64,000 bases of DNA from Algoriphagus ratkowskyi (GCF_002150505.1 NZ_MSSV01000009.1:186001-250000), one strand, 5' to 3'. Shown: positions 45,657-55,002, counted from the stretch's first letter. Made by a program: numbers and translations. The notes: a model not told the origin generated them from the letters alone.

Positions 45657-47126
45657 TTAAGAAATATTCAGTTGAATATATGTTTCAGGGATTGCATCTA
45701 TTATATCACTTGCAATCAAAGACCTTCTTTTAGATTTTGAGGCTATTTCTCCTGCCAAACCATGATGAAATACTCCACAAAGAACAGCGTTCTCCGGACT
45801 ATACCCCATACCTAAATACGAAGTAATCATCCCTGTAAGTACATCCCCAGATCCGCCAGTAGCCATGTACTTAGTGCCGGATGAGTTAAAAATTTGTCTG
45901 CCATCAGGTAAGTTTATTACTGTATTAGCACCCTTTAAAACCAGAATTAATTTGTTATCCATGCAAAATTTCTTAGCCATTTCCATTCTTTTAGAATGAT
46001 CTGCAGCTGGCCCCAAAAGACGTGTAAATTCACCGATATGTGGCGTCAAAACAGAGTTCTTTGGCAACAGATGCAATAGATCAAGATTTCTTGCAAGTAG
46101 ATTCAGAGCGTCAGCATCGATAACTATCGGCTTTTTGAAATCTTGCAGAAACTGTTTGAATAAACGGTCTCTATTACCTATACCCCACCCAGGTCCAATC
46201 CCAACAGCATCGTAAATCTCAGGATTGGGTATTAATCCCCAAGAAGACATTGCCTCAGGAACAGCAGTCTGAATAATAGCTCGCTCAGAATCCTCCATAT
46301 GGCATGTAACCAACCCAGATCCAGTACGTAATGCACTTTTGGCACAAAGAATTAATGCTCCCATCTTACCGGGGCTACCGCCTACAAGTAGAACCTTACC
46401 CATATCACCTTTATAACTGAACCTGCTAAATATTTTGTGCAAAGGGCGAATATCAACTGCTTCCAAATAATAAAAAGTTGACATTAGGTTATTATAAGCC
46501 TCTTCCAAAATACCAATCTTTAGCACTACTAGTTCACCTACAAATTCAGCGTTCTCTGGATACATGAGTGAAAGCTTAGGGAACTCAAAACTGACTGTAA
46601 AATCTGCTTTAATTGCAGTTCCATTCACTACTTCATCTGACGGCAGACCTGAGGGAACATCAATGCTAATTACTGTTCCTTTAAATGTATTTAGCTTTCG
46701 TATAATTTCAATAGCATCAGTCCGCAACTCACCCTTCAGTCCTACTCCAAGAAATGCATCTATCAAAATTCCACCATTAGGGAATACCCAATCTTCAAAA
46801 TCGTGGATTTGAATGATTTCGGGAAGACTGCTAAAATTCACGAGCGCATCTTTGCTCAGTCTTTCAATAGACTTGAAACAATTAAGTATCGAAACTGAAT
46901 AGGATTGATCTGCTAGCATCCTAGCAACAGCAAAACCGTCACCTCCATTATTCCCAGCGCCTACTGCTATTTGAATAGGTTGATCTATGGGTAACTCTTG
47001 GTTTAAAAACCAATTGACAAACTCCGTAGAAGCGGCTTCCATCAACTCATGACTAGTTTGACCAGATCGGCTCAACTGATTGGAATCCAATTCTTTGATT
47101 TGAATCCCCGAGAGAATTTTTTGCAT
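45657..47126 (-). CDS. nnr: Bifunctional NAD(P)H-hydrate epimerase/dehydratase
   Basis: This enzyme repairs hydrated NAD(P)H. The 489-residue fusion has an N-terminal epimerase (YjeF_N) domain (about 1-215, LMEAASTEFVNWF, GAGNNGGDGFAVAR, IDVPSGLPSDEVVNG). A C-terminal ADP-dependent dehydratase (ribokinase fold) follows, with GDMGKVLLVGGSPGKMGA, VLTPHIGEFTRLLG and the ATGGSGDVLTGMI motif. It starts 2 nt after the upstream MFS gene, so it is translated with it. Length fits the fused form. Confidence 0.94.
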   Translation of the reverse strand: MQKILSGIQIKELDSNQLSRSGQTSHELMEAASTEFVNWFLNQELPIDQPIQIAVGAGNNGGDGFAVARMLADQSYSVSILNCFKSIERLSKDALVNFSSLPEIIQIHDFEDWVFPNGGILIDAFLGVGLKGELRTDAIEIIRKLNTFKGTVISIDVPSGLPSDEVVNGTAIKADFTVSFEFPKLSLMYPENAEFVGELVVLKIGILEEAYNNLMSTFYYLEAVDIRPLHKIFSRFSYKGDMGKVLLVGGSPGKMGALILCAKSALRTGSGLVTCHMEDSERAIIQTAVPEAMSSWGLIPNPEIYDAVGIGPGWGIGNRDRLFKQFLQDFKKPIVIDADALNLLARNLDLLHLLPKNSVLTPHIGEFTRLLGPAADHSKRMEMAKKFCMDNKLILVLKGANTVINLPDGRQIFNSSGTKYMATGGSGDVLTGMITSYLGMGYSPENAVLCGVFHHGLAGEIASKSKRRSLIASDIIDAIPETYIQLNIS

Positions 47127-47128
47127 AG

Positions 47129-48442
47129 TTATGCCCTTTCAGTATTTAGACCCTTTTTAGGGATTGTGACTAAAAGTAGGAAACCTAGACCAACAAGAAA
47201 AAATATACCTAAGGAAAGCGCTGAATTCCTCATACTTCCAGTGATTTGCTCAATAAATCCATATGAGAATGTACCAAGAACTATTGCCAGTTTTTCTGTT
47301 ACATCGTAAAAGCTAAAGTAAGAAGCATGATCGGTAGTGTTTCTAGGAATTAATTTTGAAAAAGTTGATCTTGAGAGGGATTGTATCCCACCCATAACAA
47401 AACCTACTATAAATGCCAAGGCAAAGAATTCATAGACAGTATACACATAATAAGCACCTGCACAGATCCCTACCCATATCATTACCATAATTACCAAACT
47501 TTGCTTATTCCCATACTTTTTGGAAATAAAAGCAAAGAAATAGCTACCTGCAATTGCAACAATCTGAATAATCAAAATTGTGATAATTAATTGGTCACCG
47601 GGCAGTCCAAGCTCTTTATCACCAAATGTGGCGGCCAAATACATAACCGTTTGAACACCCATTGAGTAAAAAAAGAATGAAGCTAAGAAGCGATACATTA
47701 CTTTGATTTGCTTGACTTCATTCCAAACTTTCCTGATTTCCTGATATCCTTTTAGTAAAAACTCCCTTTTAATATCTTTCCCAAAAGGATTTTGAGGCAG
47801 GATTTTAAAAGGAATCTGAGCAAATCCAGCCCACCAAAGACCAGTAATTAAAAAAGAATACCGCGCTGCCATCCCACCATCAGATAGCATAAACCAAGAG
47901 GGGAATTGTATCATCAACAAGTTGACAACCAAAAGAATTACACTACCAACGTATCCTAGGGCGAATCCCTTTGCGCTTAGTAGGTCATACTTGTCAGGAG
48001 TAGTAATCTCAGGCAAATAGGCATTATAAAACACAATACTTCCTGCATACCCCACACTGGCTAGCACACTGAAACAAATACCCCACTCCAGATTATTACC
48101 ATCAAAAAAGAACAAGGCAATACAGGATATAGAACCGAGATAAGCAAAGAACTTCATAAACTGAAGCTTCTTCCCACTTGCATCGGCTATACCAGAAAGT
48201 ATAGGCGAAATCAATGCTATAATTAAAAATGAAAAGGAAATGGAATAGGAATACAAAACAGTATTAACTACCTCAAAGCCAAAAAAATTAACGGTATCAT
48301 TAACATTGAGCCCTTTGGTAACACTGTTGAAATAAACAGGGAATATTGTTGAAGTAATAACTAAACTATAGACTGAATTTGCCCAGTCGTACATCACCCA
48401 GGCATTTTGAACCTTCTTAGTGTTTTTAAGGGATGAAAGCAT
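47129..48442 (-). CDS. MFS transporter, UMF1/Atg22-like
   Basis: The 437-residue membrane protein has about 12 hydrophobic helices and the N-terminal signature VMYDWANSVYSLVITSTIFPVYF of the UMF1/Atg22-like MFS group. A central cytoplasmic loop with basic residues and a C-terminal MGGIQSLSRSTFSKLIP helix are also typical. Substrate is unknown (Atg22 relatives export amino acids). It is followed by the nnr gene, probably one transcript. The upstream exb terminator separates it from the exb operon. Confidence 0.88.
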   Translation of the reverse strand: MLSSLKNTKKVQNAWVMYDWANSVYSLVITSTIFPVYFNSVTKGLNVNDTVNFFGFEVVNTVLYSYSISFSFLIIALISPILSGIADASGKKLQFMKFFAYLGSISCIALFFFDGNNLEWGICFSVLASVGYAGSIVFYNAYLPEITTPDKYDLLSAKGFALGYVGSVILLVVNLLMIQFPSWFMLSDGGMAARYSFLITGLWWAGFAQIPFKILPQNPFGKDIKREFLLKGYQEIRKVWNEVKQIKVMYRFLASFFFYSMGVQTVMYLAATFGDKELGLPGDQLIITILIIQIVAIAGSYFFAFISKKYGNKQSLVIMVMIWVGICAGAYYVYTVYEFFALAFIVGFVMGGIQSLSRSTFSKLIPRNTTDHASYFSFYDVTEKLAIVLGTFSYGFIEQITGSMRNSALSLGIFFLVGLGFLLLVTIPKKGLNTERA

Positions 48443-48446
48443 AGTA

Positions 48447-48481
48447 TAAAAAAAAGCTATCCCGATTTACAGGATAGCTTT
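48447..48481 (-). terminator. Terminator of the exbBD operon
   Basis: On the minus strand a 10-bp stem (48481-48472 with 48462-48453, loop 9 nt) is followed by eight T residues. It lies about 23 nt after the last exbD stop codon. Confidence 0.85.
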
Positions 48482-48503
48482 AATATTTAATAAAGTATAT
48501 GTA

Positions 48504-48962
48504 CTATTTAACTTTTCCTATTGAAGCATAAAGCACTCTTCTTGCGTCAGCTTCTCTAAGTTCATTCTGAACATCAGAAATTGGACCCATTTTAACGTCT
48601 CTATCAACTTTCATAGATATAGTAATACCTCCTCTGTCCGATTCAGGAAGCATATCACGCTCTTGATTTACCCACTGTACAATATCAGGAGTATTCATGA
48701 GCGCATCGTTTGCTTGTACTCTAGGCTCAGTGCCGTGAAGTGCTGTATTCTTAGGTTTTCCTATGAAAATATAAGAAATAAGCGTCTTCTTCTGAAGCTT
48801 CTGAAGCTGAGTAGCAGCAGGGATCTTTTGCTCAACTAATATCTCTTGCTCTCTCAACACAGTTGTTACCATGAAGAAGAAGAGAAGCATAAAGATAATA
48901 TCTGGTAAAGCCGAAGTAGGTATATTTACCTCTGCTTTTGTTTTCTTTCCAAACTTTGCCAT
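48504..48962 (-). CDS. exbD: ExbD/TolR-family biopolymer transport protein (second copy)
   Basis: The 152-residue protein has one N-terminal transmembrane helix (about 20-38, LPDIIFMLLFFFMVTTVL) with the Asp residue before it that is essential in ExbD. A periplasmic domain follows, e.g. GPISDVQNELREADARRVLYASIGKV. It couples the proton gradient to TonB-like proteins with ExbB. It begins 1 nt after the preceding gene ends and belongs to the same operon. Paired exbD genes are common in Bacteroidota. Confidence 0.9.
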   Translation of the reverse strand: MAKFGKKTKAEVNIPTSALPDIIFMLLFFFMVTTVLREQEILVEQKIPAATQLQKLQKKTLISYIFIGKPKNTALHGTEPRVQANDALMNTPDIVQWVNQERDMLPESDRGGITISMKVDRDVKMGPISDVQNELREADARRVLYASIGKVK

Positions 48963-48963
48963 A

Positions 48964-49599
48964 TCAATTTCCTCCTATTTTATCAGGTTCTGCAATAGAT
49001 ATCGCCATCGGTATCCCCTCTTTTCCACGATCTATCAAGCTTTCCTCCGCGTCATTCTTACCGGTCAAAGCTCTATATTCATCCGTACTTAGATTAACTC
49101 TAGCAGCATAGATATCAAAATATGCTTTTTTAGCTAAATCGAATACTTCAAGATACTTTTCATAGCTCGTGCCACGGTCAGTCTTAATAGATATTACTGC
49201 GTCTCCCGGATCATCAGATGATTCTGGATTTCTACCCGCTAGCGCTTTTACTGAAGCCGGAAGTGAATTGTATAAGGCAACTGATGCTTCATCAGGTGAT
49301 CCGAAGTTCATAATGAATGCCTTCAACTCTTCATCAAGCCCGTCTGTGTTATCTCTATAATCACCTTCGATCAAATATTGATCGTTAGAATTTATTCGAA
49401 TAACAAAGATGTTTCTTTCGTTCAAATCAATCTCAGGCGGAGGATTGAGTGGATCCAGCTTCGGTGGAAGGACATTCAAAATACCCTTATCCGATGCGAT
49501 CGTTGTAGTGACGAGAAAGAAGATCAGCAGCAGGAAAGCAATATCTGCCATAGAGCCTGCATTGACCTCCGTACTCATTCTATTTTTCTTTCTAGCCAT
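48964..49599 (-). CDS. exbD: ExbD/TolR-family biopolymer transport protein (first copy)
   Basis: The 211-residue protein has the N-terminal helix GSMADIAFLLLIFFLVTTTI with its conserved Asp, and a longer periplasmic domain (ISIKTDRGTSYEKYLEVFDLAKKAYFDIY). The larger size than the second copy suggests a specialised periplasmic part. It starts 1 nt after the small membrane-protein gene ends. It probably forms an ExbB-ExbD complex energising outer-membrane transport or gliding/secretion; the partner TonB is not visible here. Confidence 0.9.
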   Translation of the reverse strand: MARKKNRMSTEVNAGSMADIAFLLLIFFLVTTTIASDKGILNVLPPKLDPLNPPPEIDLNERNIFVIRINSNDQYLIEGDYRDNTDGLDEELKAFIMNFGSPDEASVALYNSLPASVKALAGRNPESSDDPGDAVISIKTDRGTSYEKYLEVFDLAKKAYFDIYAARVNLSTDEYRALTGKNDAEESLIDRGKEGIPMAISIAEPDKIGGN

Positions 49600-49600
49600 A

Positions 49601-49930
49601 TTACTTTATCGCTTTAGTCACTTCTGTCAATACAATGCTACCAAGAGCAATGATTGCAAGAATGTATGTGGTGATCAACATTCCACCTACCAATTGAGAT
49701 CCACCAGGAGTCAAATTGAAAGGAGATGCTGCAAATTTAGGAAGTACTTCATTGCTTGAAATTGAATAAGCAATAAAGAACAATACAACTATACCGATAA
49801 TTCCCGCCGCAGTTTTAAGCAAGCTCTTTGGATTGTCCAAAGACTTGATCAATGGCATTAATATTGCCAATACAGCTCCAACTCCGATTAGGATGTAACT
49901 TCCGTATAATAAGATGTCATAAGTATCCAT
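49601..49930 (-). CDS. Small integral membrane protein in the exb operon
   Basis: The 109-residue protein has three hydrophobic helices (about 8-30, 40-60 and 85-105), e.g. ILIGVGAVLAILMPLI and TTYILAIIALGSIVLTEVTK. No family is recognised. Its position between exbB (56 nt upstream) and exbD (1 nt downstream) suggests an accessory role in the complex. It resembles small proteins that neighbour ExbBD in Bacteroidota; the role is inferred from context only. Confidence 0.8.
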   Translation of the reverse strand: MDTYDILLYGSYILIGVGAVLAILMPLIKSLDNPKSLLKTAAGIIGIVVLFFIAYSISSNEVLPKFAASPFNLTPGGSQLVGGMLITTYILAIIALGSIVLTEVTKAIK

Positions 49931-49986
49931 AATGTAGTTTTTCTTTGAGGTTAACTTTTAATTTAAGGTTTGATAAAATTAACGGT

Positions 49987-50784
49987 TTATCTACCAGTTA
50001 ATTTATGTCTTACCAAGATGTCAACCAATGAGATAGAAGCATCTTCCATATCATTAACCAAAGAATCAATTTTAGCTACACAATAGTTGTAAAACAACTG
50101 AAGGATAATCGCAACGATCAAACCAGCAACTGTGGTCAAAAGGGCGATCTTAATACCACCTGCTACTAGAGAAGGAGAGATATCACCTGCTGCTTCAATA
50201 GAGTCAAATGCACCAATCATACCGATTACTGTACCCATGAATCCTAACATTGGAGCAAGAGAGATAAATAGAGAGATCCAAATTAGACCTTTTTCTAATC
50301 TACCCATTTCTACAGAACCATAAGAAATAATAGACTTCTCTACCATTTCGATTCCTTCTGAGTATCTCATCAAACCTTGTGTAAAGATCGAAGCTACAGG
50401 GCCTTTAGTGTTTTTAGTAACATCTTTAGCCGCTTCAATTCCACCTGACTCAAGAGCATCTTCTACTTTGATCAACAATTTTTTCGTGTTGGTCGTAGAT
50501 AGATTCAAGGTGATAATTCTTTCCAAAGCAACCGCAAGACCCAAGATCAAACAGATCAATACTGGAGTCATGTAAAGAGGATCACCTTCGATGAACTTCT
50601 CCTTTACTACTTGGTGGAAACTTTGCTCCTCTGCGACGATCTCATCATCTACAATTGTGGGAGATGCGGCAGGCTGAACTGCTACTGGGGTTGTTTCTTC
50701 TTGTGCTGCAGTATCTTGTGCGTTAGAAATAACGGGTACGAATAGGATGCCTGCAAGCATGAACAAAGCGATTAACTTTCTCAT
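49987..50784 (-). CDS. exbB: ExbB/TolQ/MotA-family proton channel protein
   Basis: From the ATG at 50784 (the longer frame to 50871 adds 29 residues ahead of the signal-like start) the product has 265 residues. It begins MRKLIALFMLAGILFVPVISNAQD, a signal-like helix. The MotA/TolQ/ExbB core follows with transmembrane helices in DPLYMTPVLICLILGLAVALE, WISLFISLAPMLGFMGTVIGMIGAF and GIKIALLTTVAGLIVAIILQLFYNY. The GTVIGMIGAFDSIEAAG segment is the family hallmark. It powers TonB-type machinery by proton flow with ExbD. It leads a four-gene operon. Confidence 0.92.
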   Translation of the reverse strand: MRKLIALFMLAGILFVPVISNAQDTAAQEETTPVAVQPAASPTIVDDEIVAEEQSFHQVVKEKFIEGDPLYMTPVLICLILGLAVALERIITLNLSTTNTKKLLIKVEDALESGGIEAAKDVTKNTKGPVASIFTQGLMRYSEGIEMVEKSIISYGSVEMGRLEKGLIWISLFISLAPMLGFMGTVIGMIGAFDSIEAAGDISPSLVAGGIKIALLTTVAGLIVAIILQLFYNYCVAKIDSLVNDMEDASISLVDILVRHKLTGR

Positions 50785-50846
50785 AATGTTGATTTTAAAT
50801 AGTCTTTTGATAAAGGTTAAATGGTTTCTACTCTGGAATCGAGTTT

Positions 50847-50879
50847 TAAAGTTATCATTTTTTAAATTCAAAAAACAAA
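50847..50879 (-). promoter_or_regulatory. Candidate promoter of the exb operon
   Basis: Minus strand TAACTTTA (50854-50847) is close to TAnnTTTG, and TTTG (50879-50876) lies 21 nt upstream. It stands 63 nt before the chosen exbB start and would be inside the longer alternative frame, which supports the shorter start. Confidence 0.45.
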
Positions 50880-51303
50880 CGACTCTTTTAGAATTTTGTG
50901 AAAAATCAGGCTTATATCTCAGGATTAAGCAAGCTTTTACACGAACGGAAGTATTTCCTTTTACATTTTAAAAGACACGTAGCTCCAAAACTCTATGGTA
51001 AGGTTCTTATTTTTTCTCAGAAAGAAAAATAAAATTGTCTCCTAACGTATAGCTTTTTTCAAAATGATCAGAATATCCTGATTAATTGGTTTTTATATAG
51101 TGCGATTAAGAGATATTATTTTAGATGCATAGGTTCTGACTCTGTAAATCCACACTATCCTAGCCTCAAACTATACAGCATTACGAAATTTTAAAACACC
51201 TAATTCATAATTTCGTGTGCGAAATGCTATTTTTATTATTCACTATTGAGGGATATACAATTTCGAGCAATTGTGTAATAATTGAAAAAACTCTGATCCG
51301 ATC
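50880..51303. other. Intergenic region between exb operon and GH30 gene
   Basis: About 420 nt of AT-rich sequence. No gene or clear terminator for the minus-strand GH30 gene is seen. Confidence 0.4.
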
Positions 51304-52875
51304 CTATTTTTCTAATATTACAGTGACTATCGACCTAGCTGGAATAACAACCGAGTTCCCAGATGTCCCCACATCTACAAACTCTAAACTCTTATTCTGT
51401 GAAGTAATGTAGAGACGTTTCATCGTGTAGGAGGAGTTATCCCCTGTCAAACTCACCTTTAAATCACCTATCTCAGAGTTCACCACAATCATCACAACCT
51501 CACGCTGGTCAGCCGACTGATAAGCTGAAACCAAAAACTCTGGCGACTGATACTTTGAATTATTCAGTTCAACTCCAACACGTTTATATCCTGGCCGAAC
51601 AAACCTACTGAAGTTACCCAACCCCCAAAGCATTTTGCTTTCGTAGAAATCACCATCTTCCTTATTTTTGTCGATGTAAATTAAACCATCCTTATAGTCA
51701 TAGGGAGATAGTGCAATCCACCAATGCCAGGCACTTGCATTGGAAATAGTGAGGTCATTGTGAATTACTTTAGCAATGTAGAGCGCTGGATCAATTCCCA
51801 GATCCCTACCATTCCCTTTGATTTCTCCGGCATTATCTCCCAAAATACAGTATTCGCTCATCCAATAACCAAGCCCCTCTATCGTATTTAGAGCTGTTCT
51901 GAGGCTTTCCCTCTGACTAATTGCGGAGGCAAATGGAGAGGTTGAAAAGTAACTATGTGCAGAAATGGATTTGCTTACATGCTTCAAGTCACCAATGTAA
52001 TTGAAGGATTCTGGCTGAAAGAAATCCGTAATCTGCTCTCCTCTCCCACTTTTATCCGCTTGCTCATAGAGATAATTGATTTTTCCGGCTTCAGCAATAT
52101 CAATCTTGGTCTCCAATTTATTTTTCTCCAGAGCATCATCTAAAGCCTTGACAATCTCAGCTATTTCCGCATTAAAAAAAGGCGTTCCTTCTTGCCCCCT
52201 ATCTGACCAATCCCACTGCGGTTCATTCACAGGACTCACATAGTCTATGTTCAGCCCTTTCTCTCCAAGACCTTTAATTACCTGCGCCAAATATTCGCCG
52301 TAGGCGTTATAGTGATCTGATTTAAGATTTGATCTCCCAAGTATGGCATATGCCTGGCCAGTATCCGTCATAGAAACTGGAGGGCTATTGGCAAAGACTA
52401 ACAAATTTGCAACACCATATTTTTTGGCAGCCTTGGCAAACCAAACTTGCCCCGCTTGCTTTGACCAATCGTAAGATCCATCAGCATTCATAAAAGACTC
52501 CGCTCGCCTCCACTCATCGCGAATACCACTTTGTGCACCTTGTTCTGCACTACCAGCTCCGATATTAAATCTCCACATTGACAAACCTATACCTTTCGGG
52601 TTTCCCGCACCATCATTCTCATTGCTGAAAAGTAGTTCGGCAATTGAATTTTTCTTTTGATCTGGCCAAAGTCCTACAAATTGCGCTGACCAGGCATCTG
52701 AAGCTCCAAAATGCTCAATAGTCTGGTAGGTGTCTTTAGTGAGGAGGTGTATATCTATAGTCTCTGAAAGGCTTAGATCCACTGGCTTTACTTGGGCATT
52801 AACTTTAAGTGTAAGGAAAATTGCTATCCCAACAAATAAGATGGTATTCTTATACATAATTTTTCTAGTATCCAT
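51304..52875 (-). CDS. Glycoside hydrolase family 30-like secreted enzyme
   Basis: The chosen start (ATG at 52875, 523 residues) puts a signal peptide ahead of the mature domain (FVGIAIFLTLKVNAQ); the longest frame extends to 52992. The enzyme has a (beta/alpha)8 barrel with GFGASDAW-type start (FGASDAWSAQFVG), GIGLSMWRFNIGAGS, VNEPQWDW with the acid/base Glu, and WMSEYCI with the nucleophile Glu. A C-terminal beta domain follows. GH30 members act on beta-1,6-galactan, glucuronoxylan or beta-1,6-glucan; the exact substrate cannot be fixed. Export suggests polysaccharide degradation at the cell surface. Confidence 0.85.
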   Translation of the reverse strand: MDTRKIMYKNTILFVGIAIFLTLKVNAQVKPVDLSLSETIDIHLLTKDTYQTIEHFGASDAWSAQFVGLWPDQKKNSIAELLFSNENDGAGNPKGIGLSMWRFNIGAGSAEQGAQSGIRDEWRRAESFMNADGSYDWSKQAGQVWFAKAAKKYGVANLLVFANSPPVSMTDTGQAYAILGRSNLKSDHYNAYGEYLAQVIKGLGEKGLNIDYVSPVNEPQWDWSDRGQEGTPFFNAEIAEIVKALDDALEKNKLETKIDIAEAGKINYLYEQADKSGRGEQITDFFQPESFNYIGDLKHVSKSISAHSYFSTSPFASAISQRESLRTALNTIEGLGYWMSEYCILGDNAGEIKGNGRDLGIDPALYIAKVIHNDLTISNASAWHWWIALSPYDYKDGLIYIDKNKEDGDFYESKMLWGLGNFSRFVRPGYKRVGVELNNSKYQSPEFLVSAYQSADQREVVMIVVNSEIGDLKVSLTGDNSSYTMKRLYITSQNKSLEFVDVGTSGNSVVIPARSIVTVILEK

Positions 52876-53076
52876 TCTGCTTGACCTAAGGAGAATGTTT
52901 AAATTAAGTCTAAAAAAGTATTGAAAATTATCACGATCGAAAAATAGTATCCTTTTAAGGATGTGAGCTGCAGCCGAATCATGCGGATACAATTTCTGAA
53001 TCTGCGAGATGCTATCTCAATAGAAGTTAGCAGACAACCGAAAACTAATTGAGTACAGTCCAGTTTTTTCCATTAT

Positions 53077-53757
53077 TTATTCCTCATCACTTCTCACCGC
53101 AACTGTCTGAATCGATTGAATAATAAAAGTCCAGTGAAATCCGACTCCCAGTAATACTGCAAAATGAAATATCTCGTGAGGCCCTAAGTAGCCTTGTTTT
53201 AAAACTGGGTAGTTTACTCCATCAATGATGGCTCCTACGGTGTAAGCCAGCCCACCATATACCAGGTATTTGAAGGATATAGATTTCTTTAATTTCCATA
53301 TCCCAATCACAGACACCATACCAAGCCATCCAAATATCAGAAAGATGGCATGTGTCATGTACTCGGGAAGATCTTCAAAATAGATTGACACAAGAGTAAT
53401 CCCAAGCGTTGCGATCACCGAAGTAATGATCGTGATTCCCCATTTCATAAAACCGGTAAAGAGAATAACGTGAATAGCTATCAACGTCCCAGCAATCAAT
53501 AAAAAAATACCTGCGTGATCAAGTATTCTTAGCACATAGCGAGCGGTAGTCTCTCTTTCGATTAAATGGTACGTTCCACTCATGCTAAGCAGGAAAATGG
53601 AAGCAAAGCCATAAATCAAAACTGGAAGTGGGTGTTTTCTTCCTACTCCACCTTTCTTAAAAAGAAACACAAGAAGAATCCCCACAGCTAAAGCTCCTAA
53701 TAAATGAGTCCAGGAATCAATAGGATCGTCAAAACCAAGAATTGGATAAGTGTTCAT
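53077..53757 (-). CDS. PAQR/hemolysin III-family membrane protein (TrhA-like)
   Basis: I start at MNTYPILGF (53757), 226 residues, since the 33-residue extension of the longer frame (to 53856) looks unlike the family. Seven hydrophobic helices are seen. The conserved His/Asp ligand positions are in GTYHL, LDHAGIFLL and HEIFHFAVLLG, the signature of PAQR proteins (putative metal-dependent hydrolases). Function in bacteria is unclear; some affect membrane fluidity or host cells. It is next to the GH30 gene on the same strand across about 200 nt. Confidence 0.85.
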   Translation of the reverse strand: MNTYPILGFDDPIDSWTHLLGALAVGILLVFLFKKGGVGRKHPLPVLIYGFASIFLLSMSGTYHLIERETTARYVLRILDHAGIFLLIAGTLIAIHVILFTGFMKWGITIITSVIATLGITLVSIYFEDLPEYMTHAIFLIFGWLGMVSVIGIWKLKKSISFKYLVYGGLAYTVGAIIDGVNYPVLKQGYLGPHEIFHFAVLLGVGFHWTFIIQSIQTVAVRSDEE

Positions 53758-53879
53758 TGGCGAAGGGGGATAATCTAAGCGTGAAAGTTCGGCAAGAAGT
53801 AGTAGCGTAATTATTTTAGAGAGTATACATGTAAGCATCTCTTCCACTGAAAGCAATTTCAGGATACGATAGTTCTGAA

Positions 53880-54047
53880 ATGCAGATTTTCTATTTGTGG
53901 TTTGTGGAAATATTCGCCTTTAGTAAAGAGATCACTGATGTCGAAAGCTGGACAAATTGGATTAGATTTTTTCTGGGAGCAATTATTGGCCAGGCAAAGA
54001 AAAAAATGATCAAATATGCACAAAGTCATTTGCGTCTCATAAAGTAA
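53880..54047 (+). CDS. Possible small protein (55 residues)
   Basis: A plus-strand frame from ATG 53880 to TAA 54045-54047 codes for 55 residues, MQIFYLWFVEIFAFSKEITD then WTNWIRFFLGAIIGQAKKK. A hydrophobic first half and a basic tail suggest a small membrane or amphipathic protein. No homologue is recognised; it may be a fragment. Codon use is reasonable but length makes the call weak. Confidence 0.35.
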   Translation: MQIFYLWFVEIFAFSKEITDVESWTNWIRFFLGAIIGQAKKKMIKYAQSHLRLIK

Positions 54048-54203
54048 GTGAGATGAGACAAAAGAATATCTTGTATCTCATCTGTAATACATAAAAATAA
54101 ATAAGCAAAACAGCTTTGGATGGCTCTTACTTTTCCAACCCTACGAATGCGCGAGAATCCAAAGGTTTGAGAATCTATTTATGATCATCTATACTTTGAC
54201 TAG

Positions 54204-54230
54204 TACTGTCCCATAAAAGGTGTGTAAATG
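54204..54230. mobile_element. Possible IS256-type terminal inverted-repeat remnant
   Basis: TACTGTCCCATAAAAGGTGT followed by GTAAATG looks like the end of IS256/mutator elements, which carry a TTTACACACC...GGGACAGT-type end. Only one end is seen and no transposase is nearby, so this is at best a solo remnant. From memory, not compared. Confidence 0.3.
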
Positions 54231-54357
54231 GATATTTGAGACTTTGATTAAATGGATGAGTTTTTGAGACTTAAAATTGGGGCTTTTCAGCGGAGATATC
54301 CTTACCAAAACTGTCTCAAAAAACGGTCGTTTTACGAGACATTAAACCTTGCTAAAT

Positions 54358-55002
54358 TTAAACGTTTTTTGACTTTTCTATCAAGCGATTTTCAATACGA
54401 AAAATTAGGTCATACACATAGTCAAAATATGGTTTCGAAGTTTGTGTTGCAAAACTCTCCATCTGTAGAGCTTGAAGAAAGGGTATTATTTTTTGATTTA
54501 CACTGATCTCCTTTTTCTCATTGGGATTAGAAAAATTCCCTTGGATCATTTTTAAATCATCTGGTAAATGAGCTAAAATATTGCTTGAGTCTGCATGTGA
54601 AAATCCATTTCTCATTAAAATCCGAATTCGATCGAAAAGGTAGTTTTTTTCTTCGCCTGTTATAAGCTCAAATTTTTTACACAGTTCAATTGAATTTGCT
54701 AAAGAAATTGTTCCGTACTTTTTATGTGGTTCTTGAAAAACCTCATTCCATTTATTAGTTTCTATTGACCCAATTCCAATTTCACTATTTATCAAAGCAA
54801 GCTTTAGAAGTCGTTCTAATAAATGATTTGTAAGTGTTATTGCTGCTCTATCAAAATTCAAGAGGAGACAATTGTTAATTTCAAATAAAAGCGTTCGTAG
54901 TTCACAAAAAACCTCTAGGTTGATTTCATAATATTTCGCACGATCATTGAAATTCGCTCCTATTTTGTTCTGGAACGATTTTTCGAATTCATCTTTATCC
55001 AT
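54358..55002 (-). CDS. Hypothetical protein with HEPN-like motif
   Basis: The 214-residue helix-rich protein ends its central helix with ILMRNGFSHAD, which contains R-N-x3-H, the HEPN RNase motif (R-x4-6-H with a polar residue after Arg). The N-terminal part (DRAAITLTNHLLERLLKLALI) resembles the first long helix of HEPN folds. HEPN proteins are RNases or nucleotidyltransferase partners in toxin-antitoxin and defence systems. Its start overlaps the end of the upstream frame by 8 nt. A hairpin at 54313-54340 lies after its stop. The assignment is inferred from the motif and helicity. Confidence 0.7.
   Translation of the reverse strand: MDKDEFEKSFQNKIGANFNDRAKYYEINLEVFCELRTLLFEINNCLLLNFDRAAITLTNHLLERLLKLALINSEIGIGSIETNKWNEVFQEPHKKYGTISLANSIELCKKFELITGEEKNYLFDRIRILMRNGFSHADSSNILAHLPDDLKMIQGNFSNPNEKKEISVNQKIIPFLQALQMESFATQTSKPYFDYVYDLIFRIENRLIEKSKNV

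Noticed and set aside
54252-54506. 84-codon plus-strand frame opposite the HEPN-like gene
   Set aside because: It overlaps the end of the better-supported minus-strand gene and a hairpin, with no protein-like features.
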